64,000 nt of DNA from Christensenella timonensis (GTDB lineage: Bacteria; Bacillota; Clostridia; Christensenellales; Christensenellaceae), in assembly GCF_900087015.1 (NCBI RefSeq), contig NZ_FLKP01000002.1, forward strand, positions 2,170,001 through 2,234,000, given 5' to 3'. Of this stretch, positions 1 to 7,910 are shown piece after piece. The position numbers were made by a program, and so were the translations under genes. Within the stretch, counting starts at the first letter, position 1, and every line of letters starts with the position of its first letter. A model generated the notes under the pieces. That model searched no databases and was not told the DNA's origin. It saw nothing but the letters and a program-made list of their open reading frames with translations.

Positions 1-221
1 ATCTTTTCAAAAGCCTTTGCACGCCTCATCAGCGGGTGCAGGCCTTCCGTTTCCTTATAAGACTGCGTGATCAGCCGCGCACGTTCCATGCAGATATAAG
101 ATTTCGCATTCACGACCTGGTGCCGCAGCCGCTGGCATCTTGCATACGCCTCGCTGTCCGTGTCGAATACGGCGTCGCGGTCTACCGGGATCGCATAAGT
201 GTCCTTGTACTCTGTTTTCAT
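1..221 (-). CDS. Glycyl radical enzyme (pyruvate formate-lyase family), N-terminal fragment
   Basis: Only the first 73 codons lie in the window; the gene runs off the left edge. The visible protein contains CMERARLITQSYKETEG followed by RRAKAFEK, the characteristic N-terminal signature of the PFL-like glycyl radical enzymes (pyruvate formate-lyase, choline and glycerol lyases and relatives). The catalytic Cys and the C-terminal glycyl loop lie outside, so the substrate cannot be assigned. The ATG at 221 is preferred over the in-frame ATG at 227 because AGGAGG then sits 7 nt upstream instead of touching the codon. The gene lies downstream of D-lyxose isomerase on the same strand, but it has its own strong promoter (379-407) and a palindrome shared with that gene, suggesting sugar-responsive control. 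Confidence 0.8.
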   Translation of the reverse strand, partial: MKTEYKDTYAIPVDRDAVFDTDSEAYARCQRLRHQVVNAKSYICMERARLITQSYKETEGLHPLMRRAKAFEK

Positions 222-276
222 TTTCATACCTCCTGAATTTCTTTGGTTCCCTGAAAAGAGTGATCTGATATATGGT

Positions 277-286
277 AAAACGTTTT
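277..286. promoter_or_regulatory. AAAACGTTTT palindrome downstream of the glycyl radical enzyme promoter
   Basis: A perfect 10-bp palindrome lies in the leader of the glycyl radical enzyme gene. The same 10 bases recur at 1002-1011 in the leader of the D-lyxose isomerase gene. A CG centre flanked by A/T arms is typical of LacI/CcpA-family operators; the assignment is inference. Confidence 0.4.
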
Positions 287-378
287 TCTAATATATAAAA
301 AAATAAAGCTTCTGTTTCATATATAAGCGTTTTTACGGATTTTTAAACCAAATTTTCAGAAAAACCTTTTACTTCTTT

Positions 379-407
379 ATCATAACGTGCCTTTCTCGGA
401 TTGTCAA
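379..407 (-). promoter_or_regulatory. Sigma-A type promoter of the glycyl radical enzyme gene
   Basis: On the minus strand TTGACA (402-407) and TATGAT (379-384) are separated by exactly 17 nt. It lies just beyond the stop of the D-lyxose isomerase gene and gives a leader of about 150 nt. Confidence 0.75.
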
Positions 408-416
408 TATACTTTT

Positions 417-980
417 TCAGCTTTCTTTGTGCGTGACGCCGTCCATCCTGTTGATCTGGGGATCTGTCCAAATGTCAAGGTCATCTCTGTTATACGAGGA
501 AAATTCGCTGACCACGCAGCCTTCCTCCCCGCCGCAGATCCAGTGTACCGTATTGGGCTTTACCGTAAACTGTTCGCCTTTTTTTAATATAAGCTGGTGG
601 AATACATGGAAACAGCCCTTCTTATCCTCCGGTATTTTCGCCCTGACCTCTTCTCGCGGCGTATCCTCCCCCTCGGTGTATACATAAAGCGTCCCATAGC
701 GCACGCGGAAGGTTTCCTCCTTGCCGGCGTCCCCCTCAAACGGCGGGTGGCATTGCTCCGGGCAGATCTGGCCGGGCAGCAGCACCATTTCCTTGGCGGC
801 ATAGCGTTTGGTATTGATGTAAATATGGATCTGGATACCGAATTCGTCAATGCGGCCGAGCCCCATATCCGCGATCTCAAGGTTCTCCTTTTCCTCCTCC
901 GTCAAATAGATGTGCGCTTTCTCATAGTATTCCAGCGCTTTTTGCCTAATCTCTTCCCTTTTCTCCTTTGAAACTGCCAT
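417..980 (-). CDS. D-lyxose isomerase (D-lyxose ketol-isomerase)
   Basis: A 187-aa cupin-fold sugar isomerase of the D-lyxose isomerase family, interconverting D-lyxose and D-xylulose (often also D-mannose and D-fructose) with a divalent metal in the beta-barrel. The EQCHPP segment near residue 75 and the later NTVHWICGG and VVSEFSSYNRD segments match the metal-ligand and C-terminal signatures of the family. The start at 980 is chosen because AAGGGGA lies 6-8 nt upstream; the in-frame ATG at 998 would add six residues without a comparable site. It is divergent from the DUF4432 gene at 1080 and upstream of the glycyl radical enzyme gene. The family call is from recognition of the sequence pattern, not an alignment. 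Confidence 0.85.
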   Translation of the reverse strand: MAVSKEKREEIRQKALEYYEKAHIYLTEEEKENLEIADMGLGRIDEFGIQIHIYINTKRYAAKEMVLLPGQICPEQCHPPFEGDAGKEETFRVRYGTLYVYTEGEDTPREEVRAKIPEDKKGCFHVFHQLILKKGEQFTVKPNTVHWICGGEEGCVVSEFSSYNRDDLDIWTDPQINRMDGVTHKES

Positions 981-1001
981 GGTTATTTCCCCTTTCATAA
1001 A

Positions 1002-1011
1002 AAAACGTTTT
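1002..1011. promoter_or_regulatory. AAAACGTTTT palindrome in the D-lyxose isomerase leader
   Basis: Second copy of the palindrome at 277-286. It lies about 17 nt downstream of the -10 element of the minus-strand promoter, a position where a bound repressor would block transcription. Confidence 0.4.
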
Positions 1012-1027
1012 TCTTTCTTGCAATTTT

Positions 1028-1056
1028 ATATTATAATCTATTTAAGGTAAAGTCAA
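1028..1056 (-). promoter_or_regulatory. Promoter of the D-lyxose isomerase gene
   Basis: On the minus strand TTGACT (1051-1056) is followed after 17 nt by TAATAT (1028-1033); an overlapping TATAAT (1030-1035) at 15 nt is the alternative -10. The divergent gene at 1080 must start transcription in the same short interval. Confidence 0.6.
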
Positions 1057-1079
1057 TCCCATTAAAACGGAGGTATGCT

Positions 1080-2138
1080 ATGAATCGAAATTACCAGCAA
1101 ACACGGCCCTACATCGGGCACGATTACCAGACATTCGGCGTGCGCAGCGAAATGCTGCTGGACGGCAAGGAAAACGGCGTCAGGCTGCTGCGCCTCAAAA
1201 ACGGCGGACAGCTGCAGGCGGAGGTGGTCTGCGACCGCGGCCTCTCCCTCGGCGAGGTGGCCTACAAGGGCCTTAACCTAAGTTTCCTCTCCCATACGGG
1301 CGTCGTCGCCCCCGCCTACTATGTGGAAAACGGCAAGGATGGGTTTTACAAAAACTTCTTCGGCGGGATGATGATGTCCTGCGGCATGACGCATATGGGC
1401 GCCCCCTGCGAAGATGCTGGCAGGAGCCTTGGGCTGCACGGCCCGATGCCCTGCACTCCCGCGGAGGAGGTCTGTGCGACTGTGGAAGGCAAAAACGGCG
1501 ATGCTCCCCAGATCGTCGTGCGCGGCAAGCTGCGCCAAAGCGAGGTATATGCGGAGCACCTGGTGTGCGAGCGCACCATCCGCATGGGCTATGGCGAAAA
1601 CAAGATCTCCATCCACGACGAGATTCGGAACGAAGGCTTTGAAAAGCAGCCGTTCATGCTCCTTTACCACTTCAACTTCGGTTATCCCCTCATCAGCGAG
1701 CACACGAAGGTCTTGTTGGCGGAGCTGGAATGTACCCCGCGCGACGAGATCGCCCAGGGCGGCTTTGGCGCCCGCTACCAGATGGACGCGCCCAGCGCGG
1801 GACGCCCGGAGGAATGTTTCTTCTGCAAACTCAAGGGCAACGCGGACGGCGACACCATCGCCCTGGTGGAAAATGAAGCGCTCGGCCTGGCGGCCGCCCT
1901 CAAATACAATACCGTGCAGCTGCCCTTCATGACGGAATGGAAATCCATGATGGCGGGCGACTATGCCCTCGGCATCAACCCAGGCGTATATACGCCCATG
2001 GGCCGCGCACACGCGCGTGAAAACGGTATACTGATGTACATCGAACCGGATGAAACCAAATCGTTCGATTTTGAACTGTACGTATCGGACGACGCGGGCG
2101 AGATCGCCGCGCTGCGCGGGGCGGTAGCCGCCTTGTGA
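1080..2138 (+). CDS. DUF4432 family aldose-1-epimerase-like protein
   Basis: A 352-aa protein of the galactose-mutarotase-like superfamily, DUF4432 type. Visible landmarks are VCDRGLSLGEVAYKG near residue 50, LHGPMPCTPAEEV near 122 and LLYHFNFGYPL near 195, all of which this family shares. Such proteins are usually next to sugar catabolic genes and are thought to interconvert sugar anomers or epimers; the substrate is unknown. AACGGAGGTATGCT precedes the ATG, giving a good ribosome binding site. The gene is divergent from D-lyxose isomerase, so a role in the same sugar pathway is plausible. It ends 13 nt before a strong bidirectional terminator. Confidence 0.8.
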   Translation: MNRNYQQTRPYIGHDYQTFGVRSEMLLDGKENGVRLLRLKNGGQLQAEVVCDRGLSLGEVAYKGLNLSFLSHTGVVAPAYYVENGKDGFYKNFFGGMMMSCGMTHMGAPCEDAGRSLGLHGPMPCTPAEEVCATVEGKNGDAPQIVVRGKLRQSEVYAEHLVCERTIRMGYGENKISIHDEIRNEGFEKQPFMLLYHFNFGYPLISEHTKVLLAELECTPRDEIAQGGFGARYQMDAPSAGRPEECFFCKLKGNADGDTIALVENEALGLAAALKYNTVQLPFMTEWKSMMAGDYALGINPGVYTPMGRAHARENGILMYIEPDETKSFDFELYVSDDAGEIAALRGAVAAL

Positions 2139-2150
2139 TATCGCCATACA

Positions 2151-2185
2151 AAAAAGAGAATACCCATGGTATTCTCTTTTATTTT
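2151..2185. terminator. Bidirectional intrinsic terminator between the DUF4432 gene and murA
   Basis: Perfect 13-bp stem (2152-2164 with 2168-2180) around a 3-nt CAT loop, rich in A on the left and T on the right, so it can stop transcription from both convergent genes. Confidence 0.9.
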
Positions 2186-2192
2186 TCCCTTT

Positions 2193-3482
2193 TCAATACA
2201 GGTCGTCGGCTTCCTCGCGGATGACCTCTTCGCGGCGGATATCCGCCCCCAGCTTTTTGAGCTTGTCCTCGATGTGGTCATATCCCCTGTCGACATATTT
2301 GATGTTGTGGATCTCCGTCACGCCGTCCGCCATCAGTCCGGCAACGATGAGCGCTGCGCCCGCGCGCAGGTCCGTCGCCCGTACCGGCGCCCCTGTAAGC
2401 CTTTCCACGCCTTCCACGACCGCCACGCGGTCGTCCGTCGTTACCTTCGCCCCCATACGGCGTATCTCGCTGATATGCTTGAAGCGGGATTCAAAGATGC
2501 TCTCCACGATCATGCTCGTGCCCTCCGCCGTCGAAAGCAGCACGGTAGCCGGCTGCTGCAAGTCCGTCGGAAATCCGGGGTACGGCATGGTCTTGATCTT
2601 GACCGCCTTGGGTTTTTTGTCGCATTTGATATGGATGAAGTCCGCGCCTTCCTGCACGTCGATCCCCATCTCCACCATTTTCGCAGACAGCGCTTCCATA
2701 TGTGTGGGGATCACGTTCTTGATGACCACGTCGCCGCGCGTTGCCGCTGCGGCGATCATCAGCGTGCCCGTTTCGATCTGGTCGGGGATGATGGAATAGT
2801 TGCAGCCGTGCAGTTTCTCCACGCCCGTAATGCGGATCACGTCCGTGCCCGCCCCCTTGATCTTCGCGCCCATGCATACGAGGAAGTTGGCAACGTCCAC
2901 CACATGCGGCTCCTTGGCCGCGTTTACAATGGAGGTCTGCCCTTTTGCGCATACCGCCGCCAGCATGATGTTGATGGTCGCCCCTACCGAGACCACGTCA
3001 AGGTATACGTCGCTTCCCACAAGGCCGTTTGGAGCCTTCGCCTTGAGCATCCCGTATTCCGTCCTGACCTCCGCGCCCAATGCTTCCATGCCCTTGATGT
3101 GCTGGTCGATGGGCCGCTCGCCGATCGCGCAGCCGCCCGGCAGGTTGATTTGCGCCTCGCCAAAACGCGACAAAAGCGCGCCCAGCAAATAATACGATGC
3201 GCGCATACGCTTTACGAGGTTCATGGTTACGTTGCTTGTATTGATATTCGTCGTGTCGACCGTCATCGTCCCGTCGTCGTCAAACTCCACCTCCGCGCCG
3301 ATCTCGGCGAGGATACGTTTGATGATCAGGACGTCTGCGATCCTCGGCAGGTTTTCAATGACACAGGTTCCCCTTGCCAGTATGGTTGCAGGCAAAATCG
3401 CGACCGCGGCATTTTTCGCGCCGGTCACATCTACGGTTCCCTTCAGGGGGATCCCGCCTTTTATCACAATTTTTTCATTCAT
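2193..3482 (-). CDS. murA: UDP-N-acetylglucosamine 1-carboxyvinyltransferase
   Basis: MurA, 429 aa, the usual length. It transfers enolpyruvate from PEP to UDP-GlcNAc, the first committed step of peptidoglycan synthesis, in the cytoplasm. GAKNAAVAILPA at residues 21-32 contains the conserved Lys23-Asn24 pair, and GGCAIGERP places the catalytic, fosfomycin-sensitive Cys at residue 118. The start is preceded only by a weak AAGG. Many Clostridia carry two paralogues, and which one this is cannot be decided here. It is the last gene before the 2151-2185 terminator and stands apart from corA. Confidence 0.95.
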   Translation of the reverse strand: MNEKIVIKGGIPLKGTVDVTGAKNAAVAILPATILARGTCVIENLPRIADVLIIKRILAEIGAEVEFDDDGTMTVDTTNINTSNVTMNLVKRMRASYYLLGALLSRFGEAQINLPGGCAIGERPIDQHIKGMEALGAEVRTEYGMLKAKAPNGLVGSDVYLDVVSVGATINIMLAAVCAKGQTSIVNAAKEPHVVDVANFLVCMGAKIKGAGTDVIRITGVEKLHGCNYSIIPDQIETGTLMIAAAATRGDVVIKNVIPTHMEALSAKMVEMGIDVQEGADFIHIKCDKKPKAVKIKTMPYPGFPTDLQQPATVLLSTAEGTSMIVESIFESRFKHISEIRRMGAKVTTDDRVAVVEGVERLTGAPVRATDLRAGAALIVAGLMADGVTEIHNIKYVDRGYDHIEDKLKKLGADIRREEVIREEADDLY

Positions 3483-3580
3483 ATATAATCAACCTTACTC
3501 GATACTATTACAAAATTTCGCACCACTATTGTAACATTTATCGAAACCGTTTACAAGGCTGCGGCGCCATTTGCCCATAC

Positions 3581-4519
3581 CTAAAACATTTTCTTTTTCC
3601 AGAGGATATAGGCCGCCGCGCCCGAACATATGCCGGCGATCACGATCACCCACAAAAAGCCGAGCGGCTCCGCTGCAAAGGGCACCGGTACGTTCATGCC
3701 CCAAAGGCTCGCGAACAGCGTAGGGATCGCTAAAATGATCGTCAGTGATGTAAGGATCTTCATCACGATATTGAGGTTATTCGAGATCACGCTCGCAAAC
3801 GCGTCCATGGTTCCCGAAAGGATGTCGCGGTAGATCGTGCCCATCTCGATGGCCTGCTTGTTTTCGACGATAACGTCCTCTAAAAGGTCAAGGTCGTCCG
3901 GGTAGCTTTTGATGACGCGCGATTTGAGCATTTTTTCCAGCACGACCTCGTTTGACTTCAACGAGGTGGAAAAATACACCAGTGATTTTTCCAGCTTGAG
4001 CATCTGGATCAGCTCGCTGTTCTTCATGGATTTGTGCAGCGCGTTTTCCACCTGCGTAGAGGCCTTGTCGATCTGCCGCAGGTACTGTAAATATTTGCTT
4101 GCGTTCTTATATAATATCTGTAATAAAAAACGTGTTTTTTTGCAGGTATCAAACCCGCCGCGGATGTTCTGGTTCCAGAAATCCTCCAGAATGGAAGTCT
4201 CCTCCAAACATACCGTAATGATGTTGTCCGCCGTAACGATGATGCCCATCGGCAGCGTCGTATACACGAATGAGTTGCGCTCCGAAGTGACGACCGGGAT
4301 ATCGACCAACACAAGCGTCTGGTCGTCCTCCACGTCGATACGCACCGCTTCTTCACTGTCGAGCGCCGCACGGATAAACTCGTCCTCGATATGGAGCGCG
4401 TCCCTCACGGAAACGATCTCCTCCTCGGACGGGTCGAGCAAATGGATCCATGCGCCCGGCTCGATGCTGTCGATCTCCCTGAATTTGTTGTTTTGCGCCG
4501 TACTGAAAATCCTGATCAT
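3581..4519 (-). CDS. corA: CorA-family magnesium/divalent cation transporter
   Basis: A 312-aa CorA-type channel: a long alpha/beta cytoplasmic N-terminal domain, then two transmembrane helices at the C-terminus. The signature GMN is at residues 274-276 at the end of TM1 and is followed by VPVPFAAEP, then TM2 and a KKK tail. It would import Mg2+ as a homopentamer. AGGTGAAAGGCA precedes the ATG. A promoter (4673-4701), a structured leader and a 24-codon ORF (4553-4627) lie directly upstream, which hints at post-transcriptional control. Confidence 0.92.
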   Translation of the reverse strand: MIRIFSTAQNNKFREIDSIEPGAWIHLLDPSEEEIVSVRDALHIEDEFIRAALDSEEAVRIDVEDDQTLVLVDIPVVTSERNSFVYTTLPMGIIVTADNIITVCLEETSILEDFWNQNIRGGFDTCKKTRFLLQILYKNASKYLQYLRQIDKASTQVENALHKSMKNSELIQMLKLEKSLVYFSTSLKSNEVVLEKMLKSRVIKSYPDDLDLLEDVIVENKQAIEMGTIYRDILSGTMDAFASVISNNLNIVMKILTSLTIILAIPTLFASLWGMNVPVPFAAEPLGFLWVIVIAGICSGAAAYILWKKKMF

Positions 4520-4552
4520 TGCCTTTCACCTGCTTTCCTTGGGCAGGCGGTA

Positions 4553-4627
4553 TCACGGGCGAAAATACGCTGTCCGCACACCGCTGCCTGACGTTATATT
4601 CTGCGTTCGTTTAGGGTCTGCGTCCAC
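4553..4627 (-). CDS. Putative 24-aa leader peptide or small protein upstream of corA
   Basis: A 25-codon ORF starts with GTG at 4627, preceded by GGAGGTGAGATTTAC, a nearly perfect ribosome binding site at good spacing. It ends with TGA at 4553, 33 nt before the corA start, inside the only transcript leader available to corA. The peptide begins MDADPKR and ends with AYFRP. The 3' part of the ORF overlaps a possible stem in which segments near 4540-4556 pair with 4580-4592. It may be an attenuating leader peptide or a genuine small protein; I know of no family. Confidence 0.4.
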   Translation of the reverse strand: MDADPKRTQNITSGSGVRTAYFRP

Positions 4628-4672
4628 GTAAATCTCACCTCCGTAGTTTAAAAGCATTTCCGACCAACTATA

Positions 4673-4701
4673 ATTATAGCTTTCCCCAAATTTATATGCA
4701 A
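4673..4701 (-). promoter_or_regulatory. Promoter of the corA leader
   Basis: On the minus strand TTGCAT (4696-4701) and TATAAT (4673-4678) are separated by 17 nt. It drives the 24-codon ORF and corA, giving a leader of about 145 nt. Confidence 0.7.
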
Positions 4702-4791
4702 GCCTCATTTTCTCCTAGGCTTTCAAAATAAAATCATGTATAATAGAAAGGGTATACGCACAGGCAGTCCTTATACACTATAGGAATATGT

Positions 4792-4977
4792 ATGAAACAG
4801 GAATTTAACTGTAACGATATCGTTGAAATGAAAAAACCGCATGCCTGCGGGGGGACGCGCTGGGTCGTCGTCCGCACGGGCGCGGACGTCAAGGTCAGGT
4901 GCCAAACATGCGGGCGCATCGTGATGCTTGATTACGAGACATTTATAAAAAGACTGAAAAAGGTTGTACCTACATGA
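4792..4977 (+). CDS. DUF951 domain-containing small zinc-ribbon-like protein
   Basis: A 61-aa protein of the DUF951 family found throughout the Firmicutes, function unknown. HACGG and CQTCGRIVML give three Cys residues in a zinc-ribbon arrangement, and DIVEMKKPHACG at the N-terminus is typical. A TATAAT lies at 4739-4744 and AGGAATATGT precedes the ATG. Its stop codon overlaps the start of the signal peptidase gene by 4 nt (ATGA), so the two are translationally coupled. Confidence 0.88.
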   Translation: MKQEFNCNDIVEMKKPHACGGTRWVVVRTGADVKVRCQTCGRIVMLDYETFIKRLKKVVPT

Positions 4978-5867
4978 GCAGAGAATTGGGAAATGCAAAT
5001 AGCAGGCCCCGCCGCCCGAAGGATCGTTCCAATTTCGGCGGCTTTGGCAACGAACAGGAAGAAAATATTTATACGCCGGAAGAAAAGGCGGCTTACCGCC
5101 GCCGGATCGTCGTGCCCCCGCAGGGCTACGATACCCGCCCCGGGGAAGAATACCTGTATGAAAACGCACCGCGTGTCGACGAGGAAGCTCCCTACGCGGA
5201 GCCGTATTACGATACGGACGAGGATTTTTACGAAGAAGGCTACGATCCCGCCGAGCAGGACGATTCGTACTTTGAGCCCATCGACGGCGATCTTTTGGAA
5301 TACGACGAGTTCGGTCGCAAACGCAAGCCCGTGCGTGCCGTACCGCGCACCGAAAGCAAGGCGCGCGCCGTATGGGGGTGGGTCATCTCCATTATCGCCG
5401 CTATCATCATCGCCTTTGTCGTGCGTGCGTTCTTTTTTGAGATCATCCTTGTGGACGGGGCCTCCATGCAGCCGACGCTCGAATCGGACGAGCGCCTCGC
5501 CGTGGAAAAGGTCAGCCGCTATTTTGGGTTGCCCGAATACGGCGATATCATCATCGTACACTACCCCAATATGGACGGAACATACGTCAAGCGCGTGATG
5601 GGCCTGCCCGGCGATACGATCGAAGTAAAAAACAGCACCGTATACCGCAACGGCGAGCCTTTGGCGGAAACTTATACCAGCAGCGACCCTTACGCGGACA
5701 TGGAAGCTGTGGTCGTGCCGGAGGATACCGTATTCGTCATGGGCGATAACCGCGCGCATTCCCTCGACAGCCGCACCGCCTACATCGGCCCGATCGACAA
5801 GGACGAGATCGTAGGCCACGCGACGTTTGTCATCTGGCCGTTCGACCGCATGCACTCCGTCGGTTAG
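4974..5867 (+). CDS. lepB: Signal peptidase I
   Basis: Type I signal peptidase, which cleaves signal peptides of exported proteins at the outer face of the membrane. The Ser/Lys dyad is visible: Ser164 in DGASMQPT and Lys206 in YVKRVMGLPGD, with the later MGDNRAHSLDSR box. One transmembrane helix spans residues 133-155. The N-terminal 130 residues form a cytoplasmic, strongly acidic, Tyr/Glu/Asp-rich extension, making the protein 297 aa against roughly 180-200 for a minimal Gram-positive SipS-type enzyme. It is coupled to DUF951 through an ATGA overlap. Confidence 0.93.
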   Translation: MSRELGNANSRPRRPKDRSNFGGFGNEQEENIYTPEEKAAYRRRIVVPPQGYDTRPGEEYLYENAPRVDEEAPYAEPYYDTDEDFYEEGYDPAEQDDSYFEPIDGDLLEYDEFGRKRKPVRAVPRTESKARAVWGWVISIIAAIIIAFVVRAFFFEIILVDGASMQPTLESDERLAVEKVSRYFGLPEYGDIIIVHYPNMDGTYVKRVMGLPGDTIEVKNSTVYRNGEPLAETYTSSDPYADMEAVVVPEDTVFVMGDNRAHSLDSRTAYIGPIDKDEIVGHATFVIWPFDRMHSVG

Positions 5868-6052
5868 TACGGCTGCCCTGCGTCAAAAGCGCGTATGCCA
5901 TGTAGTGCCCGTCAAACTTTCGGCCTGTTTCCTATCGACGTAGTTACCGCAGCCTGAGATGGCTATTTGCATTCCGAGTCTGCGCGCTGCGCTTGCAAAG
6001 ACGTCGGATGCAAACATCACATCACGGCTACGGATCGATTATTCCCATAACA

Positions 6053-6090
6053 AAAAGGACTGTCCTTTAGGGGCAGCCCTTTTCTTTTTC
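6053..6090. terminator. Bidirectional terminator between lepB and alaS
   Basis: Imperfect stem (6053-6062 with 6074-6083) with A-rich left and T-rich right flanks, able to serve both convergent genes. The 185 nt between the lepB stop and this hairpin contain nothing I recognise. Confidence 0.75.
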
Positions 6091-6094
6091 CCTC

Positions 6095-7888
6095 TTAATC
6101 CAGCACAGCCTTGATACGGCGCACGCCCGCGCTGCTGCTCTGTTCTTTCTTGATCTTGAAATGGCCGAGCTCCGCCGTGTTCTTTGCGTGCGGCCCGCCG
6201 CAGATTTCCTTGGAATACCCGGGGATCGTGTATACCTTCACCAGTTCGCCGTACTTGGAATCGAACACGCCCATCGCGCCCTGCGCTTTGGCCTCGTCCA
6301 CCGTCATTTCCTCTTCCACCACGTCAAGCCCGGCGGCGATCGCCTCGTTGACGTATTCCTCCAGTTTATCAAGCTCTTCGCGCTCTACCTTACGGTCAAA
6401 ATTGAAGTCGAAACGCAAACGCTCCGCCGTAATGTTAGAACCTTTCTGCACAATATCCTCGCTTAAAAGCTTTCTGAGCGCCGCGTTCAAAAGGTGCGTC
6501 GCCGTATGCAGCCGCGCCGTCTGCTCGCTGGTGTCCGCAAGGCCGCCCTTAAACCTTTGCTCCGCCCCCGCGTGCGATAGCTCCTGGTGATGCTCGAAAG
6601 CTTTATCAAAGCCTTCCTTATCCACCTTAAAGCCGCGTTCATCCGCCAGTTCCAGCGTAAATTCGATGGGGAAACCAAAGGTATCGTACAGCCGGAACGC
6701 GCTTTTGCCGTCGATCACATCGCCTGCCGCGAGGTTCGCCGTTACTTTTTCAAATTCCTTTAAGCCCTGCGTGATCGTTTTCTGGAAGCGTCCTTCCTCT
6801 TTTCCGATCTCTGAGAGTATCTTTTTCTCATTGGCGCGCAGCTCCCCATATGCGTGTGCGTATTTGTCGATCACGACCTTGGCGATCTTTTCAAGGTTGC
6901 CCTCCGCGATCCCCAGCTTGCCCGCAAAACGAATGGCGCGGCGCAGCAATCTCCTGAGCACATAGCCCTGGTCGACGTTTGACGGCGTGATGCCTTTTTC
7001 GTCGCCGATCATGAAGGTCGCGCAGCGGATATGGTCTGCCACGATACGGAACGCTTTTCTCGTCTCTTCGTCCGCGCCCTCGTATTTTTTCCCGGACAGC
7101 TCCTCGATCTTCGCGATGATGGGCGCAAACACGTCCGTTTCGTATACGGATTTTTTGCCCTGCAAAATGGCGATCGTACGGTCAAGTCCCATGCCCGTAT
7201 CCACGTTTTTCTGCTCCAGCGGCACAAACGTCCCGTCCGCCTGCTTGTTATATTCCATGAACACGTCGTTCCATATCTCAAGGTATTTCCCGCAGTCGCA
7301 CGACGGATTGCAGTCCGGCCCGCAGGCAGGTTTTCCCGTGTCGATGAACATTTCCGTATCCGGCCCGCACGGCCCCGTAATGCCCGCCGGCCCCCACCAG
7401 TTGTGCTTTTTGCCCAGGAAGAAGATGTGGTCGTCCTCTACGCCCATCTCCCGCCACCTGTCATATGCCTCCATGTCGCGCGGCGCGTCCTCGTCGCCCG
7501 CGAAGCACGTGAAGTAAAGCTTGTCCTTTTCGATGCCCAGCCACTGCTCGCTCGTCAAAAACTCATAGCTCCATGCGATCGCTTCCTTCTTGAAATAATC
7601 GCCCAGCGACCAGTTGCCCAGCATCTCAAAAAAGGTGCAGTGCGATTCATCGCCCACCTCGTCGATATCGCCCGTACGCACACACTTCTGCACGTCCGTC
7701 AGCCTTGTGCCCGCCGGGTGCTTCTGCCCCAGCAGGTATGGGACGAGCGGATGCATGCCCGCCGTCGTAAAAAGAACGGTAGGGTCGTTTTCGGGTATCA
7801 CCGACGCGCTCCTGATGACCGCGTGCCCCTTGCTCTTGAAAAAATCCAAATACATTTGCCGTAATTCGTCACTTGTTAAGCACTTCAT
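6095..7888 (-). CDS. alaS: Alanyl-tRNA synthetase, short form lacking the C-terminal C-Ala domain
   Basis: Charges tRNA-Ala. The N-terminal class II catalytic core and tRNA-recognition region are complete (SASVIPENDPTVLFTTAGM near residue 28, WWGPAGITGPCGPDTEMF, GMGLDR). The editing domain zinc site is intact, with His461 and His465 in LHTATHLL and Cys563 and His567 in CGGPHAKN. The protein stops at 597 aa with SSSAGVRRIKAVLD, where full-length AlaRS (about 870 aa) continues into the coiled-coil and C-Ala module. GAAGGAG lies upstream of the ATG. It follows the dipeptidase gene by 22 nt, so the two form an operon. Short AlaRS forms exist in other bacteria, so this is probably natural rather than truncated. 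Confidence 0.92.
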   Translation of the reverse strand: MKCLTSDELRQMYLDFFKSKGHAVIRSASVIPENDPTVLFTTAGMHPLVPYLLGQKHPAGTRLTDVQKCVRTGDIDEVGDESHCTFFEMLGNWSLGDYFKKEAIAWSYEFLTSEQWLGIEKDKLYFTCFAGDEDAPRDMEAYDRWREMGVEDDHIFFLGKKHNWWGPAGITGPCGPDTEMFIDTGKPACGPDCNPSCDCGKYLEIWNDVFMEYNKQADGTFVPLEQKNVDTGMGLDRTIAILQGKKSVYETDVFAPIIAKIEELSGKKYEGADEETRKAFRIVADHIRCATFMIGDEKGITPSNVDQGYVLRRLLRRAIRFAGKLGIAEGNLEKIAKVVIDKYAHAYGELRANEKKILSEIGKEEGRFQKTITQGLKEFEKVTANLAAGDVIDGKSAFRLYDTFGFPIEFTLELADERGFKVDKEGFDKAFEHHQELSHAGAEQRFKGGLADTSEQTARLHTATHLLNAALRKLLSEDIVQKGSNITAERLRFDFNFDRKVEREELDKLEEYVNEAIAAGLDVVEEEMTVDEAKAQGAMGVFDSKYGELVKVYTIPGYSKEICGGPHAKNTAELGHFKIKKEQSSSAGVRRIKAVLD

Positions 7889-7910
7889 TTAAAAACTCCT
7901 TCGCTGCTTG

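Noticed and set aside
2166-3488. Long rightward open frame (440 codons) opposite murA
   Set aside because: It is the antisense shadow of an unambiguous murA gene in GC-rich DNA, has no homology pattern and begins inside a terminator.
4520-4680. M-box (Mg2+ riboswitch) upstream of corA
   Set aside because: The leader is structured and well placed, but I could not match the conserved M-box core; an Infernal search would settle it.
5868-6050. Possible small RNA between lepB and alaS
   Set aside because: No promoter or conserved RNA motif recognised; the only supported element is the terminator at 6053-6090.
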